A DNA stretch of 64,000 nt from an uncultured Acidobacteriaceae bacterium (GTDB lineage Bacteria; Acidobacteriota; Terriglobia; Terriglobales; Acidobacteriaceae). The notes beneath the pieces were generated by a model. It had not been told where the DNA came from. It saw only the letters and a list, made by a program, of their open reading frames with translations, and ran no database searches. Position 1 is the stretch's first letter, and each line of letters opens with the position of its first letter. Both the position numbers and the translations under genes were made by a program. The stretch spans positions 124,001 through 188,000 of the forward strand of contig CALFMO010000032.1 of NCBI GenBank assembly GCA_937879855.1. Direction: 5' to 3'. Shown here in pieces: positions 46,321-54,084 of the stretch.

Positions 46321-47532
46321 TCACTTCTTATCTGTCAGTGCTTCGACGCCCGGCAGTTTCTTTCCTTCCAGGAATTCCAGCGACGCGCCGCCTCCGGTCG
46401 AGATGTGCGTGATCTTATCGGCCACGTTGGCGGCGTGCACCGCTGCGACGGAATCGCCGCCGCCCACAATCGAAATCGCGCCGCCATTTTCCGCCACCGC
46501 ATGGGCGATCTTGAATGTGCCGCGAGAGAATCCCGGAACCTCGAACACGCCCATCGGCCCGTTCCACACGATGGTTCGCGCGGTAGAGATTTCTTCGGAG
46601 AACAGTTCGATCGTCTTGGGCCCGATGTCGAGCGCCATCTTGTCGGCCGGGATGGGCTGGCCCACGCCGATCTGTTGCGTCACCGCACCGGCCTCCGGCT
46701 TTCTCGCCACCACGTGATCAATTGGCAACAGGAATTTCAGATTCCGCTTCTTCGCCTCTGCCAGCAACTGTTTGGCGAGTTCAACTTTGTCGGCCTCGAG
46801 CAGCGACTTACCGATCTCCTGTCCCTGCGCCTTCAGGAACGTATAGGCCATTCCGCCGCCGATGATCAGCGAATTCACCTTGTTCATCAGGTTCTTGATC
46901 ACGCCAATTTTGTCGCCCACCTTGGCGCCGCCCAGTATTGCAACGAACGGCTCTTCGGGATGTTCCAGCGCCTTGCCCAGATACTTCAGTTCCTTTTCCA
47001 TGAGCAACCCGGCGGCGGACTGCTTCATGAACTTGGTCATCCCCACGGTCGATGCATGGGCTCGATGAGCAGTCCCAAACGCGTCATTAACGTAATATTC
47101 CGCTAGGTTTGCGAGTTGCCGGGCGAACTTCTCGTCGTTGGCTTCTTCCTCCGCGTGGAAGCGCAGGTTCTCCAACAGCAGCGTCTGTCCCTTTTCCAGT
47201 TGCGTTGCAACTTCCTCCGCCTCGGGCCCCACGCACTCGGGACAGAAGCCGACGTTCTCACCTCGCGCCAGTTCCTTATCCAGCAGCATCCGCAGACGCT
47301 CCGCCACCGGCTTCATGCTCATCTTGGGATTGGGTTTGCCCTTCGGCCGGCCAAGATGCGAAGCCAGGATCAGGCGCGCCCCATGGCGCAGCGCGTACTC
47401 GATGGTGGGCAAAGTTTCGCGAATGCGAGTGTCGTCCATGACGCGCCCGTCATCCAGCGGCACATTGAAGTCGACGCGCATAAAAACGCGGTTGCCATTG
47501 AGCGGAAGATCACGAATGGAGAGCTTGGACAT
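46321..47532 (-). CDS. pgk: Phosphoglycerate kinase
   Basis: This enzyme transfers phosphate from 1,3-bisphosphoglycerate to ADP. Its 403 residues show NGNRVFMRVDFNVPLDDG, RLILASHLGRPKGK, LLLENLRFHAEEEAND, VNDAFGTAHRAHASTVGM, AILGGAKVGDKIGVIKNLM and IVWNGPMGVFEVPGFSRGT. The C-terminal nucleotide motif is ISIVGGGDSVAAV. AAGGACGA precedes the ATG. It is downstream of gap, with a strong hairpin between the two. Confidence 0.97.
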   Translation of the reverse strand: MSKLSIRDLPLNGNRVFMRVDFNVPLDDGRVMDDTRIRETLPTIEYALRHGARLILASHLGRPKGKPNPKMSMKPVAERLRMLLDKELARGENVGFCPECVGPEAEEVATQLEKGQTLLLENLRFHAEEEANDEKFARQLANLAEYYVNDAFGTAHRAHASTVGMTKFMKQSAAGLLMEKELKYLGKALEHPEEPFVAILGGAKVGDKIGVIKNLMNKVNSLIIGGGMAYTFLKAQGQEIGKSLLEADKVELAKQLLAEAKKRNLKFLLPIDHVVARKPEAGAVTQQIGVGQPIPADKMALDIGPKTIELFSEEISTARTIVWNGPMGVFEVPGFSRGTFKIAHAVAENGGAISIVGGGDSVAAVHAANVADKITHISTGGGASLEFLEGKKLPGVEALTDKK

Positions 47533-47580
47533 TGCTGGTCGTCCTTCTTCAGGTGAACTGAGAGGTAGAGGGTGCCCAAT

Positions 47581-47609
47581 CCTAACGCCGCGTTCTTTGC
47601 GGCGTTAGG
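47581..47609. terminator. Strong hairpin between gap and pgk
   Basis: CCTAACGCCGC-GTTCTTT-GCGGCGTTAGG is an 11-base perfect stem 16 bases after the gap stop. There is no U-run on the minus strand, so it is more likely an attenuator or an RNA-processing element that lowers pgk relative to gap than a full terminator. Confidence 0.6.
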
Positions 47610-47625
47610 ATGGGCTCCGCAATAG

Positions 47626-48636
47626 CTACAGACCCTTACCGGCGATATAGTTGATCAGGTCGCGCACGCGGCAAGAGTATCCCCACTCGTTGTCGTACCA
47701 GGAGATCACCTTCACGCAGTTGCCGCCGACCACCATCGTACAGGGCGCATCGACGATCGAGGAGCGCGAGTCGCCCTTGTAGTCGGACGATACTAGTTCG
47801 TGCTCTTCGTATCCCAAATAGCCCTTCAACGGCCCCGACTCCGTCGCTTTTTTCAGCGCCGCGTTGACTTCTTCCTTGGTCGTTTTCTTCTCGACCCATG
47901 CTACGAAGTCGACCACTGAGACATTGGGTGTCGGCACGCGCATGGAAAATCCATCAATCTTGCCGCCGAGTTCCGGAATCACAAGCTTCAGCGCCTTTGC
48001 GGCCCCGGTCGTGGTCGGAATCATCGACAGTGCCGCCGCACGCGCGCGCCGCAGGTCCTTGTGCGGGAAGTCGAGAATCACCTGATCGTTGGTATAGGAG
48101 TGAATCGTCGTCATGGTGCCGCTGACGATCTTGAACTGGTCCTGGATCACTTTGGCGACGGGCGCCAGGCAGTTCGTGGTGCACGAAGCATTCGAAATAA
48201 CGTTGTGCTTCGCTCCATCATATTTCTCGTGATTCACGCCCAGCACCAGCGTGATGTCCTCATTTTTTGCTGGAGCCGAGATGATGACCTTCTTCACCGG
48301 CCCGCGCAGGTGCTTCTTGGCGTCGTTGGCATCGGTGAAGCGTCCCGTCGACTCGATCACGACCTGCGCTCCCACCGACTCCCAAGGCAGCGCCGCGGGA
48401 TCTTTTTCTTTGAAGACCTTGATCGTCTTGCCGTCGACCGTAATGCTGTCGGCTCCCGCGGAAACTTGATTGGGAAGATTGCCCAGCACCGAGTCGTACT
48501 TCAGAAGATGAGCCAGAGTTTTCGGATCCGTCAGGTCGTTGACCGCGACGAAATCCAGGTTTGAATCCTTCAGCGAAGCGCGCAGCACGTTGCGGCCAAT
48601 TCGTCCGAAGCCGTTAATGCCTACTTTGATAGCCAT
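47626..48636 (-). CDS. gap: Glyceraldehyde-3-phosphate dehydrogenase (NAD-type)
   Basis: This enzyme oxidises glyceraldehyde 3-phosphate with NAD and phosphate. Its 336 residues show KVGINGFGRIGRNVLRASL (Rossmann), VNDLTDPKTLAHLLKYDSVLG, and VVIESTGRFTDANDAKKHL. The catalytic segment is VISNASCTTNCLAPVAKVI, followed by TTIHSYTNDQVILDFPHKDLRRARAAALSMIPTTTGAAKA. Asp in VNDLTDP is compatible with NAD rather than NADP preference. GGAGG precedes the ATG. It is the first gene of the gap-pgk-macro-tpiA operon. Confidence 0.97.
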   Translation of the reverse strand: MAIKVGINGFGRIGRNVLRASLKDSNLDFVAVNDLTDPKTLAHLLKYDSVLGNLPNQVSAGADSITVDGKTIKVFKEKDPAALPWESVGAQVVIESTGRFTDANDAKKHLRGPVKKVIISAPAKNEDITLVLGVNHEKYDGAKHNVISNASCTTNCLAPVAKVIQDQFKIVSGTMTTIHSYTNDQVILDFPHKDLRRARAAALSMIPTTTGAAKALKLVIPELGGKIDGFSMRVPTPNVSVVDFVAWVEKKTTKEEVNAALKKATESGPLKGYLGYEEHELVSSDYKGDSRSSIVDAPCTMVVGGNCVKVISWYDNEWGYSCRVRDLINYIAGKGL

Positions 48637-48829
48637 GTTTCCTCCGTAAATTTATGAGGGCGTAATCAGGTTCAGCTGACGATTGAGTTGTAAACCTTTG
48701 ATGTTAGCAGGGAAGTGGAACCAACGTAAATGACGACGGTCTGCTTTGGGACACCCACGGTTCCAATCACGGAATCCCGTGTGCCAAGTCACTGACAAGT
48801 GGAAGCGCGGAGCTTTCTACCACAGTCCA

Positions 48830-48950
48830 TGTAGGGACAGCCGCCTCGGCTGTCGGATCGAGCGCAGTTCGATCAAGTTTTATGCAAGTAGCTAGTAACC
48901 TGACCATCGGGCCTCCGGCCAGAAGGACAGCCGAGGCGGCTGTCCCTACA
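48830..48950. repeat. REPIN-like pair of inverted 25-base repeats
   Basis: The arm at 48830-48854 (TGTAGGGACAGCCGCCTCGG + CTGTC) is the exact reverse complement of 48926-48950. Each arm is itself partly palindromic (GACAGCCG...CGGCTGTC). A third related copy is at 53231-53252. The whole would fold into a long stem with a ~71-base loop. It sits in the gap between gap and the zinc-ribbon gene. Confidence 0.75.
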
Positions 48951-48959
48951 CAAATCGTC

Positions 48960-48975
48960 TGTGACTTCGGTCACT
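48960..48975. promoter_or_regulatory. Crp/Fnr-like site upstream of the zinc-ribbon gene
   Basis: TGTGA-CTTCGG-TCACT matches TGTGA-N6-TCACA at nine of ten core positions. A TATCAC at 48991 could serve as -10, slightly closer than the class II spacing. It lies 112 bases upstream of the ATG at 49087. Confidence 0.5.
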
Positions 48976-49086
48976 CCTACCCGCGACCCTTATCACTGCC
49001 CACGAACGCCTCCCATCCTTTAATAGACCTGCGGAGAAAATGGTGCTGAGCGGCACCGCCGCACATCCCCAACCAAGAAGGCGCCC

Positions 49087-49338
49087 ATGGTCAACGACGA
49101 CGTTGTGAAGTGCCCGCTATGCGGCGGGTTCACCCATATCGAACAGACCGAACTGCGGGAGGCATTGAAGAATCCTCGTCTGCGCGAGCAAGTCGAACTT
49201 TACATCGCGCAGCTGCTGAACTCCCCGGGGGAAGATCTCACCGCCGTCGGCGCCGCCCAGGCAGGCCGCAGTTTCCAGAAGGACGTTCATAGCTGGAACC
49301 CCTGCGTGCCCATGTGGAAGAGAAGCGCGAAAGAGTAG
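49087..49338 (+). CDS. Small zinc-ribbon-like protein, 83 residues
   Basis: The N-terminus DVVKCPLCGGFTHIEQTEL contains one C-x2-C pair. Helical segments follow (LREALKNPRLREQVELYIAQLL) and end with WNPCVPMWKRSAKE, whose single Cys could complete the site poorly. I recognise no family. It lies downstream of a Crp/Fnr-like palindrome and 140 bases before the malic enzyme gene, which has its own site. This suggests a shared response. AAGG lies six bases before the ATG. Confidence 0.65.
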   Translation: MVNDDVVKCPLCGGFTHIEQTELREALKNPRLREQVELYIAQLLNSPGEDLTAVGAAQAGRSFQKDVHSWNPCVPMWKRSAKE

Positions 49339-49374
49339 GTAATCGCCACGGCAGATTCCACGCTCACCACAGAA

Positions 49375-49390
49375 CGTGACCCTAATCACA
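49375..49390. promoter_or_regulatory. Crp/Fnr-like site with class II spacing, upstream of malic enzyme
   Basis: CGTGA-CCCTAA-TCACA has the TGTGA-N6-TCACA core with one mismatch. TATACC at 49412-49417 is a plausible -10 and places the site centre 41.5 bases before the predicted start near 49424. That is the class II activator position. The ATG follows at 49479. Confidence 0.6.
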
Positions 49391-49478
49391 GCCCGCTACG
49401 CAGCCCAGCGATATACCCAAGAGTGTGCATGCGCACCCTTGGCCATAGTTCGCGCCGGCGAAACGCAGGGAGGAAATT

Positions 49479-51791
49479 ATGTTAATCAGCAAGCAGCAGG
49501 CCCTCGACTATCACAATGGGTCTCGCCCAGGAAAAATTGAAGTCACACCCACTAAGCCCTGCCGAACGCAGCGCGACCTCAGTTTGGCCTATACGCCGGG
49601 CGTCGCCGAACCTTGCCTCGAAATTCAGAAAAATCCGCACGACGCTTTCAAATACACCGGCCGCGGCAATCTGGTCGCCGTCCTGAGCAATGGAACCGCG
49701 GTGCTTGGCCTGGGCGACATCGGCGCCCTCGCTGGTAAGCCCGTCATGGAAGGCAAAGCGGTCCTGTTCAAACGTTTCGCCGACGTCGACGTTTTCGACA
49801 TCGAAGTCAACAGCCACAATCCCGAAGAAATCATCAAGCTCTGCCAGTTGCTCGAGCCCACTTTCGGCGGCATCAATCTCGAAGACATCAAGGCTCCCGA
49901 TTGCTTCCAGATCGAAGAAACCTTACGCAAGACCATGAAGATTCCCGTCTTCCACGACGACCAGCACGGAACCGCGATTATCTCCGGCGCGGCCCTGCTC
50001 AACGCTCTGGAAGTCGTCGGCAAGGACATTCGCAAAGTGCGCGTAGTTTTCAACGGCGCTGGTGCAGCCGGCATTGCCTGCGCCGAGCACTACGTGCGCC
50101 TGGGAGTGAAGCGCGAAAACATCCTTCTCTGCGACACCAAGGGTGTCGTCTACAAAGGCCGCAAAGACGGCATGAATAAATACAAAGAGCGCTTCGCGCA
50201 AGACACCAAGCTGCGCACTCTTGCCGAAGCCATGGTTGGCGCGGACGTCTTCGCCGGACTGTCGGTAAAAGATGCGATCAATCAAGACATGGTCCGTTCC
50301 ATGGCAGCCGACCCGATCGTCTTCGCCATGGCGAACCCCGATCCCGAGATTACCTACGAAGACGCCAAGGCCGCTCGTCCCGATGTGATCATCGCCACCG
50401 GGCGCTCCGACTATCCCAACCAGGTCAACAACGTGCTCGGATTCCCGTTCATCTTCCGCGGGGCACTCGACGTGCGCGCCACCGCCATCAACGAAGAAAT
50501 GAAGCTGGCAGCCACTCACGCGCTCGCCGACCTTGCCAAGGAAGACGTTCCCGACTCCGTTTGCCGCGTCTATGGAGTGCCCCGCCTGCAGTTTGGCCGC
50601 GAGTATCTCATTCCCAAGCCTTTCGATACACGCGTGCTGGTTTGGGAAGCGTCGGCCGTAGCCGAAGCCGCCATGCGCAGCGGAGTCGCGCAGGAGCCCG
50701 TCGATCTCAAGACTTATCGCACTCAACTTGAGCGCCGCTTGGGCAAGGCCTACGAAGTCTCGCGCACTATGATTCACAAAGCACAAGCCAATCCCAAGCA
50801 GGTTGTGTTTCCCGAGGGCGACAACGAAAAAATCCTGCGCGCCTGCCACGTGCTGGTCGAAGAAAGAATCGGTCATCCCATCTTGCTCGGCGATCCCACA
50901 AAAATTCAAAACCGCGCGCAGGAACTTGGAGTCAACCTGGCCGGCATGAAGATTGTCGATCCGGCGGCTTCGGACCACCATGAGTCCTATGTTCTGGAAT
51001 TGTTCCGCTTGCGGCAGCGTCGCGGCGTCACTCTTCAGGAGGCCGAGACCCTGATCGATGACCGCAATGTCTTTGGCTCCATGATGGTCCACATGGGCGA
51101 TGCCGACGCGCTGGTCTCCGGCGTGACCCAGCATTTTCCTGACACCATTCGTCCCGCGCTGCAGATTGTTCGCATGCGCGAGGGCCTGCACCGCGTCTCT
51201 GGTTGCTACGCCGTCATCACCCGCAAAGGAGAAATCTTCTTCCTCGCCGACACCAGTGTGAATATCGAACCTACAGCGGAAGACTTGGTAGAGATCGCGC
51301 TCTGCACTGCGCATATGGCGCGCCGCTTTGATTTGATTCCGCGCGTAGCCATGCTGTCGTTTTCCAGTTTCGGCGGCGTCGACCATCCCATCTGCACGAA
51401 GGTGCGCAAGGCGGTGGAAATGATCAAGTTCGCCGATCCCACACTGATCGTCGACGGAGAGATCATGGCCGACGAGGCTCTCTCTCCCGAGATCATCGAA
51501 GAGCAGTATCCCTTCAGCTCTCTGAAGGGCGGCGCCAACGTGCTGATTTTCCCCGATCTCTCTTCGGCCAACATTGCAACGAAACTGGTGGCGAAGATTG
51601 GCGGCGGCGAACTCATCGGCCCAATTCTGATGGGCATGAGCCGTCCCGTCCATGTGCTGCAGCGCTCGGCAACAGTCGAAGTGGTAGTAAACGTAGCCGC
51701 CATCGCGGTAGTGGATGCGCAAGAAAACGACACGTATTCGCATCCTCACGTGCACGTCTCAGTCGAGCCCGAACTAGTAGGCGAAGACTGA
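49479..51791 (+). CDS. maeB: NADP-dependent malic enzyme with C-terminal phosphotransacetylase domain
   Basis: The protein has 770 residues; GGGAGG precedes the ATG. The N-terminal malic-enzyme half (~1-420) has RDLSLAYTPGVAEPCLEI, VAVLSNGTAVLGLGDIGALAGKPVMEGKAVLFKRFADVDVFDIEV, FGGINLEDIKAPDCFQIE, HDDQHGTAII and VVFNGAGAAGIACAEHYVRLG (NADP fold). The C-terminal ~430-760 segment is PTA-like (QVVFPEGDNEKILRACHVLVEE, SGVTQHFPDTIRPALQIV, ANVLIFPDLSSANIATKLVAKIGG). In this MaeB class the PTA part binds acetyl-CoA as an allosteric domain and does not catalyse. It decarboxylates malate to pyruvate and complements the shunt genes. Confidence 0.95.
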   Translation: MLISKQQALDYHNGSRPGKIEVTPTKPCRTQRDLSLAYTPGVAEPCLEIQKNPHDAFKYTGRGNLVAVLSNGTAVLGLGDIGALAGKPVMEGKAVLFKRFADVDVFDIEVNSHNPEEIIKLCQLLEPTFGGINLEDIKAPDCFQIEETLRKTMKIPVFHDDQHGTAIISGAALLNALEVVGKDIRKVRVVFNGAGAAGIACAEHYVRLGVKRENILLCDTKGVVYKGRKDGMNKYKERFAQDTKLRTLAEAMVGADVFAGLSVKDAINQDMVRSMAADPIVFAMANPDPEITYEDAKAARPDVIIATGRSDYPNQVNNVLGFPFIFRGALDVRATAINEEMKLAATHALADLAKEDVPDSVCRVYGVPRLQFGREYLIPKPFDTRVLVWEASAVAEAAMRSGVAQEPVDLKTYRTQLERRLGKAYEVSRTMIHKAQANPKQVVFPEGDNEKILRACHVLVEERIGHPILLGDPTKIQNRAQELGVNLAGMKIVDPAASDHHESYVLELFRLRQRRGVTLQEAETLIDDRNVFGSMMVHMGDADALVSGVTQHFPDTIRPALQIVRMREGLHRVSGCYAVITRKGEIFFLADTSVNIEPTAEDLVEIALCTAHMARRFDLIPRVAMLSFSSFGGVDHPICTKVRKAVEMIKFADPTLIVDGEIMADEALSPEIIEEQYPFSSLKGGANVLIFPDLSSANIATKLVAKIGGGELIGPILMGMSRPVHVLQRSATVEVVVNVAAIAVVDAQENDTYSHPHVHVSVEPELVGED

Positions 51792-51852
51792 TCGGCAAAG
51801 TAGAGGCGCGAGCAAAGTAGCGCCGGCGCCCCGCCGGCTGTCGCGGGAGCTT

Positions 51853-51873
51853 GCCCTGAGCTTGTCGAAGGGG
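51853..51873. repeat. Dispersed repeat-like sequence in maeB-aminotransferase gap
   Basis: GCCCTGAGCTTGTCGAAGGG occurs in the 135-base gap, flanked by the palindromes GCCGGCG-CCCCGCCGGC and GGGCG-TCTCGCCC. The sequence is a repeat motif found between genes in many bacterial genomes. It is likely an intergenic palindrome or processing element. Confidence 0.45.
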
Positions 51874-51926
51874 CGTCTCGCCCGCGCACCGCTTGAGCGC
51901 CAGCACAGCAGGAGGAACCGTCACCT

Positions 51927-53180
51927 ATGTCGACGCTCTGGAAATCTCGCTACGCGCAGCGCACGCTGGGAATCAAAAGCTCCGCCATCCGCGAGCTTCT
52001 GAAAGTCACGCAGAAGCCGGAGATCATCTCCTTCGGCGGCGGACTCCCCGCACCCGACGTTTTCCCGGTCAAGCGCTTCGAAGACGCCTGCCACAAAGTC
52101 CTCACCGAGCACGGCGCGCAGGCTCTGCAATACGGCACCACCGAAGGCTACCAACCCCTGCGCGAGATGATCGCGCGCAACCTCGCCCGCTACCGAATCA
52201 TCGCCAGCGCTGACAATGTCCTTATCACCTCCGGCTCGCAACAGGCTCTCGATCTGATCGGCAAGCTGCTCATCAATCGCGGCGACCGCGTACTCGTTGA
52301 GGCCCCCACATACTTAGGCGCTCTGCAGGCCTTCAATGTCTACGGCGCGCAATACGTCTCCGTTGCGGTCGACGACGACGGACTGCTCACCGATCAGCTC
52401 GATCCCAGCCTGCGCGCCGGGCCCAAGTTCATGTACGTCCTGCCGAATTTCCAGAATCCCGCAGGAGTTACCCTATCGGAAGGCCGGCGCCACCAGCTCA
52501 TTCTCCTCGCCGACAAATACGGCATCCCCATCATCGAAGACGATCCTTACGGCCAGTTGCGTTACGAAGGTGAGCACATTCCCCCGCTCGTCGTCCTCGA
52601 CCGCGAGAACCTGCGCCGCGACAACGGCTTCACCCTCGGCAACGTCATTTACCTCAGCACCTTCTCAAAGACTCTTGCGCCGGGAATCCGCCTGGCGTGG
52701 ATCGTCGCCCCCGAAGACGTGATCAGCAAGCTGGTACAACTGAAGCAGGCGGCCGACCTGCACACCTCGACCTTCGCCCAATATGTTGTGTATGAAGTCG
52801 CTCGTGACGGATTCCTCGACCAGCACGTCAAGTTGATCCGGCAAGTCTATCGCGAGCGCCGCGACGTTATGCTCAACTCTCTGCACCAGTACTTCCCCCC
52901 GGAAGTTACCTGGACTCATCCTCAGGGCGGCCTGTTTCTGTGGGCAACGATGCCGGAAGGCACCGATTCGCAGTCCCTTCTCCGTTCTGCGCTGGCGGAA
53001 AATGTGGCTTTCGTCCCCGGCGATAGTTTCTACGCCGAGAACAGTCACGAGGGCGGCCGCCACATGCGCCTGAACTTCTCCTACTGCCAGCCAGAGCAAA
53101 TTCACGAAGGCATCCGCCGCCTCTCCGTAGCGGTGAAGATGCAACTGCGCGCGAACCATCACGCTTCGCCAGTGAGGTAA
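51927..53180 (+). CDS. PLP-dependent aminotransferase (class I, LysN/2-aminoadipate type)
   Basis: The chain has 417 residues; AGGAGG precedes the ATG. Fold type I landmarks are IISFGGGLPAPDVFPVKRF, ALQYGTTEGYQPLREMIA, VLITSGSQQALDLIGKLLI, YVLPNFQNPAGVTLSEGRR and IIEDDPYGQLRYEG. The PLP lysine is in YLSTFSKTLAPGIRLAWIV, and the C-terminal Arg motif is GRHMRLNFSY. Without the GntR domain of MocR proteins it resembles LysN/aminoadipate or valine-pyruvate aminotransferases. Substrates are uncertain. It lies 135 bases after maeB. Confidence 0.92.
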   Translation: MSTLWKSRYAQRTLGIKSSAIRELLKVTQKPEIISFGGGLPAPDVFPVKRFEDACHKVLTEHGAQALQYGTTEGYQPLREMIARNLARYRIIASADNVLITSGSQQALDLIGKLLINRGDRVLVEAPTYLGALQAFNVYGAQYVSVAVDDDGLLTDQLDPSLRAGPKFMYVLPNFQNPAGVTLSEGRRHQLILLADKYGIPIIEDDPYGQLRYEGEHIPPLVVLDRENLRRDNGFTLGNVIYLSTFSKTLAPGIRLAWIVAPEDVISKLVQLKQAADLHTSTFAQYVVYEVARDGFLDQHVKLIRQVYRERRDVMLNSLHQYFPPEVTWTHPQGGLFLWATMPEGTDSQSLLRSALAENVAFVPGDSFYAENSHEGGRHMRLNFSYCQPEQIHEGIRRLSVAVKMQLRANHHASPVR

Positions 53181-53230
53181 AGCCGTTGCCAGTAGAGTCG
53201 GGTCGCAGCCCCGGCGGCAAGGCAAGTATG

Positions 53231-53252
53231 GGACAGCCGCCCTCGGCTGTCC
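53231..53252. repeat. REP-like palindrome related to the 48830 element
   Basis: GGACAGCCG-CCCT-CGGCTGTCC is a perfect 9-base stem with a 4-base loop. It contains the same GGGACAGCCG...CGGCTGTC core as the pair at 48830-48950. A second hairpin, GCCGGGC-GCCA-GCCCGGC, follows directly. Confidence 0.6.
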
Positions 53253-53289
53253 GCCGGGCGCCAGCCCGGCATCTTTCGTCAGCAGTTCC

Positions 53290-53305
53290 GGTGACCACAA
53301 TCACA
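53290..53305. promoter_or_regulatory. Crp/Fnr-like site upstream of the CxxCH protein
   Basis: GGTGA-CCACAA-TCACA matches the TGTGA-N6-TCACA core with one mismatch. It lies 131 bases upstream of the ATG at 53436. No convincing -10 stands at class II spacing, so a more distant mode is possible. Confidence 0.5.
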
Positions 53306-53435
53306 TTTTCCGGTGACGCAAAACACCGCCCGATCCGCCCCCAAGACCCATCCTGTAATTGCCCAAACTGTCGTCAAGTTGGGCAAGCCGACAGCTGATG
53401 GCTGAAACCTGACAGCTGTTTTGCGGAGGTGCTCT

Positions 53436-54002
53436 ATGACGGTCTCGGTACTGATTGCTCTTGCCGTCGTCACTCTCGCGGTAGGTCTCTTTGTCTTTCG
53501 CGCTATCCCCGGAGTCCGCGCCTACTTCGACTACCGCGGAAAGCGGATCATCACCTGTCCAGAAACTCACACGGCCGCGGCCGTCAACGTCGCCGCCGGA
53601 GAAGCCGCTGTAGGAGCCTTCCTCACCGAGCCCACGCTTCGCCTGAAAGAATGTTCACGCTGGCCCGAGCGCCAGGACTGTGGCCAGGAATGCCTGCAGC
53701 AGATCGAAACCGATCCCGCAAACTGCCTGATGTGGAATATCGTCTCGCAGTGGTATGAAGGGAAGAACTGCGTGTTTTGCCACAAACCGATCGGCTCGCT
53801 TCATCATCTCGATCACGCGCCCGCATTGTTAGGGCCGGATTTCAAGACTGCGGAGTGGAGAGAGTTCCGCCCCGAGCAGCTTCCCGAAGTCTTCTCCAGA
53901 TATCAAGCGGTTTGCTGGAATTGCCACGTGGCGGAAACCTTCCGCCGCCTGCATCCTGAACTGATCGTCGACCGGCCCGTTGAATCCAGGCAGATGATGT
54001 AG
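53436..54002 (+). CDS. Membrane-anchored protein with two CxxCH heme-type motifs
   Basis: The product has 188 residues; GGAGGT lies seven bases before the ATG. A single N-terminal helix (VSVLIALAVVTLAVGLFVFRAI) anchors it. CVFCH (in KNCVFCHKPIG) and CWNCH (in AVCWNCHVAE) fit c-type heme attachment. Four more Cys occur earlier (ITCPE, ECSRW, DCGQEC). Thirteen His/Met candidates for axial ligands exist. The order is anchor, 100-residue Cys-rich domain, then the two motifs. I do not know a named family. It lies after a Crp/Fnr-like site, in line with a respiratory or redox-sensing role. Confidence 0.8.
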   Translation: MTVSVLIALAVVTLAVGLFVFRAIPGVRAYFDYRGKRIITCPETHTAAAVNVAAGEAAVGAFLTEPTLRLKECSRWPERQDCGQECLQQIETDPANCLMWNIVSQWYEGKNCVFCHKPIGSLHHLDHAPALLGPDFKTAEWREFRPEQLPEVFSRYQAVCWNCHVAETFRRLHPELIVDRPVESRQMM

Positions 54003-54084
54003 GAATCTGCCTAACCTACGCGCGGCGAGGCGTGAACAATTCCCGGATGTTGCTCTGACGGAGTGTATGACACGAGCGGGCGCT

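Noticed and set aside
49923..51755. A 610-residue open frame on the minus strand opposite maeB
   Set aside because: It mirrors the codon pattern of the strongly supported maeB gene, has no recognisable domain and no ribosome-binding site. Long antisense frames are expected opposite GC-rich genes.
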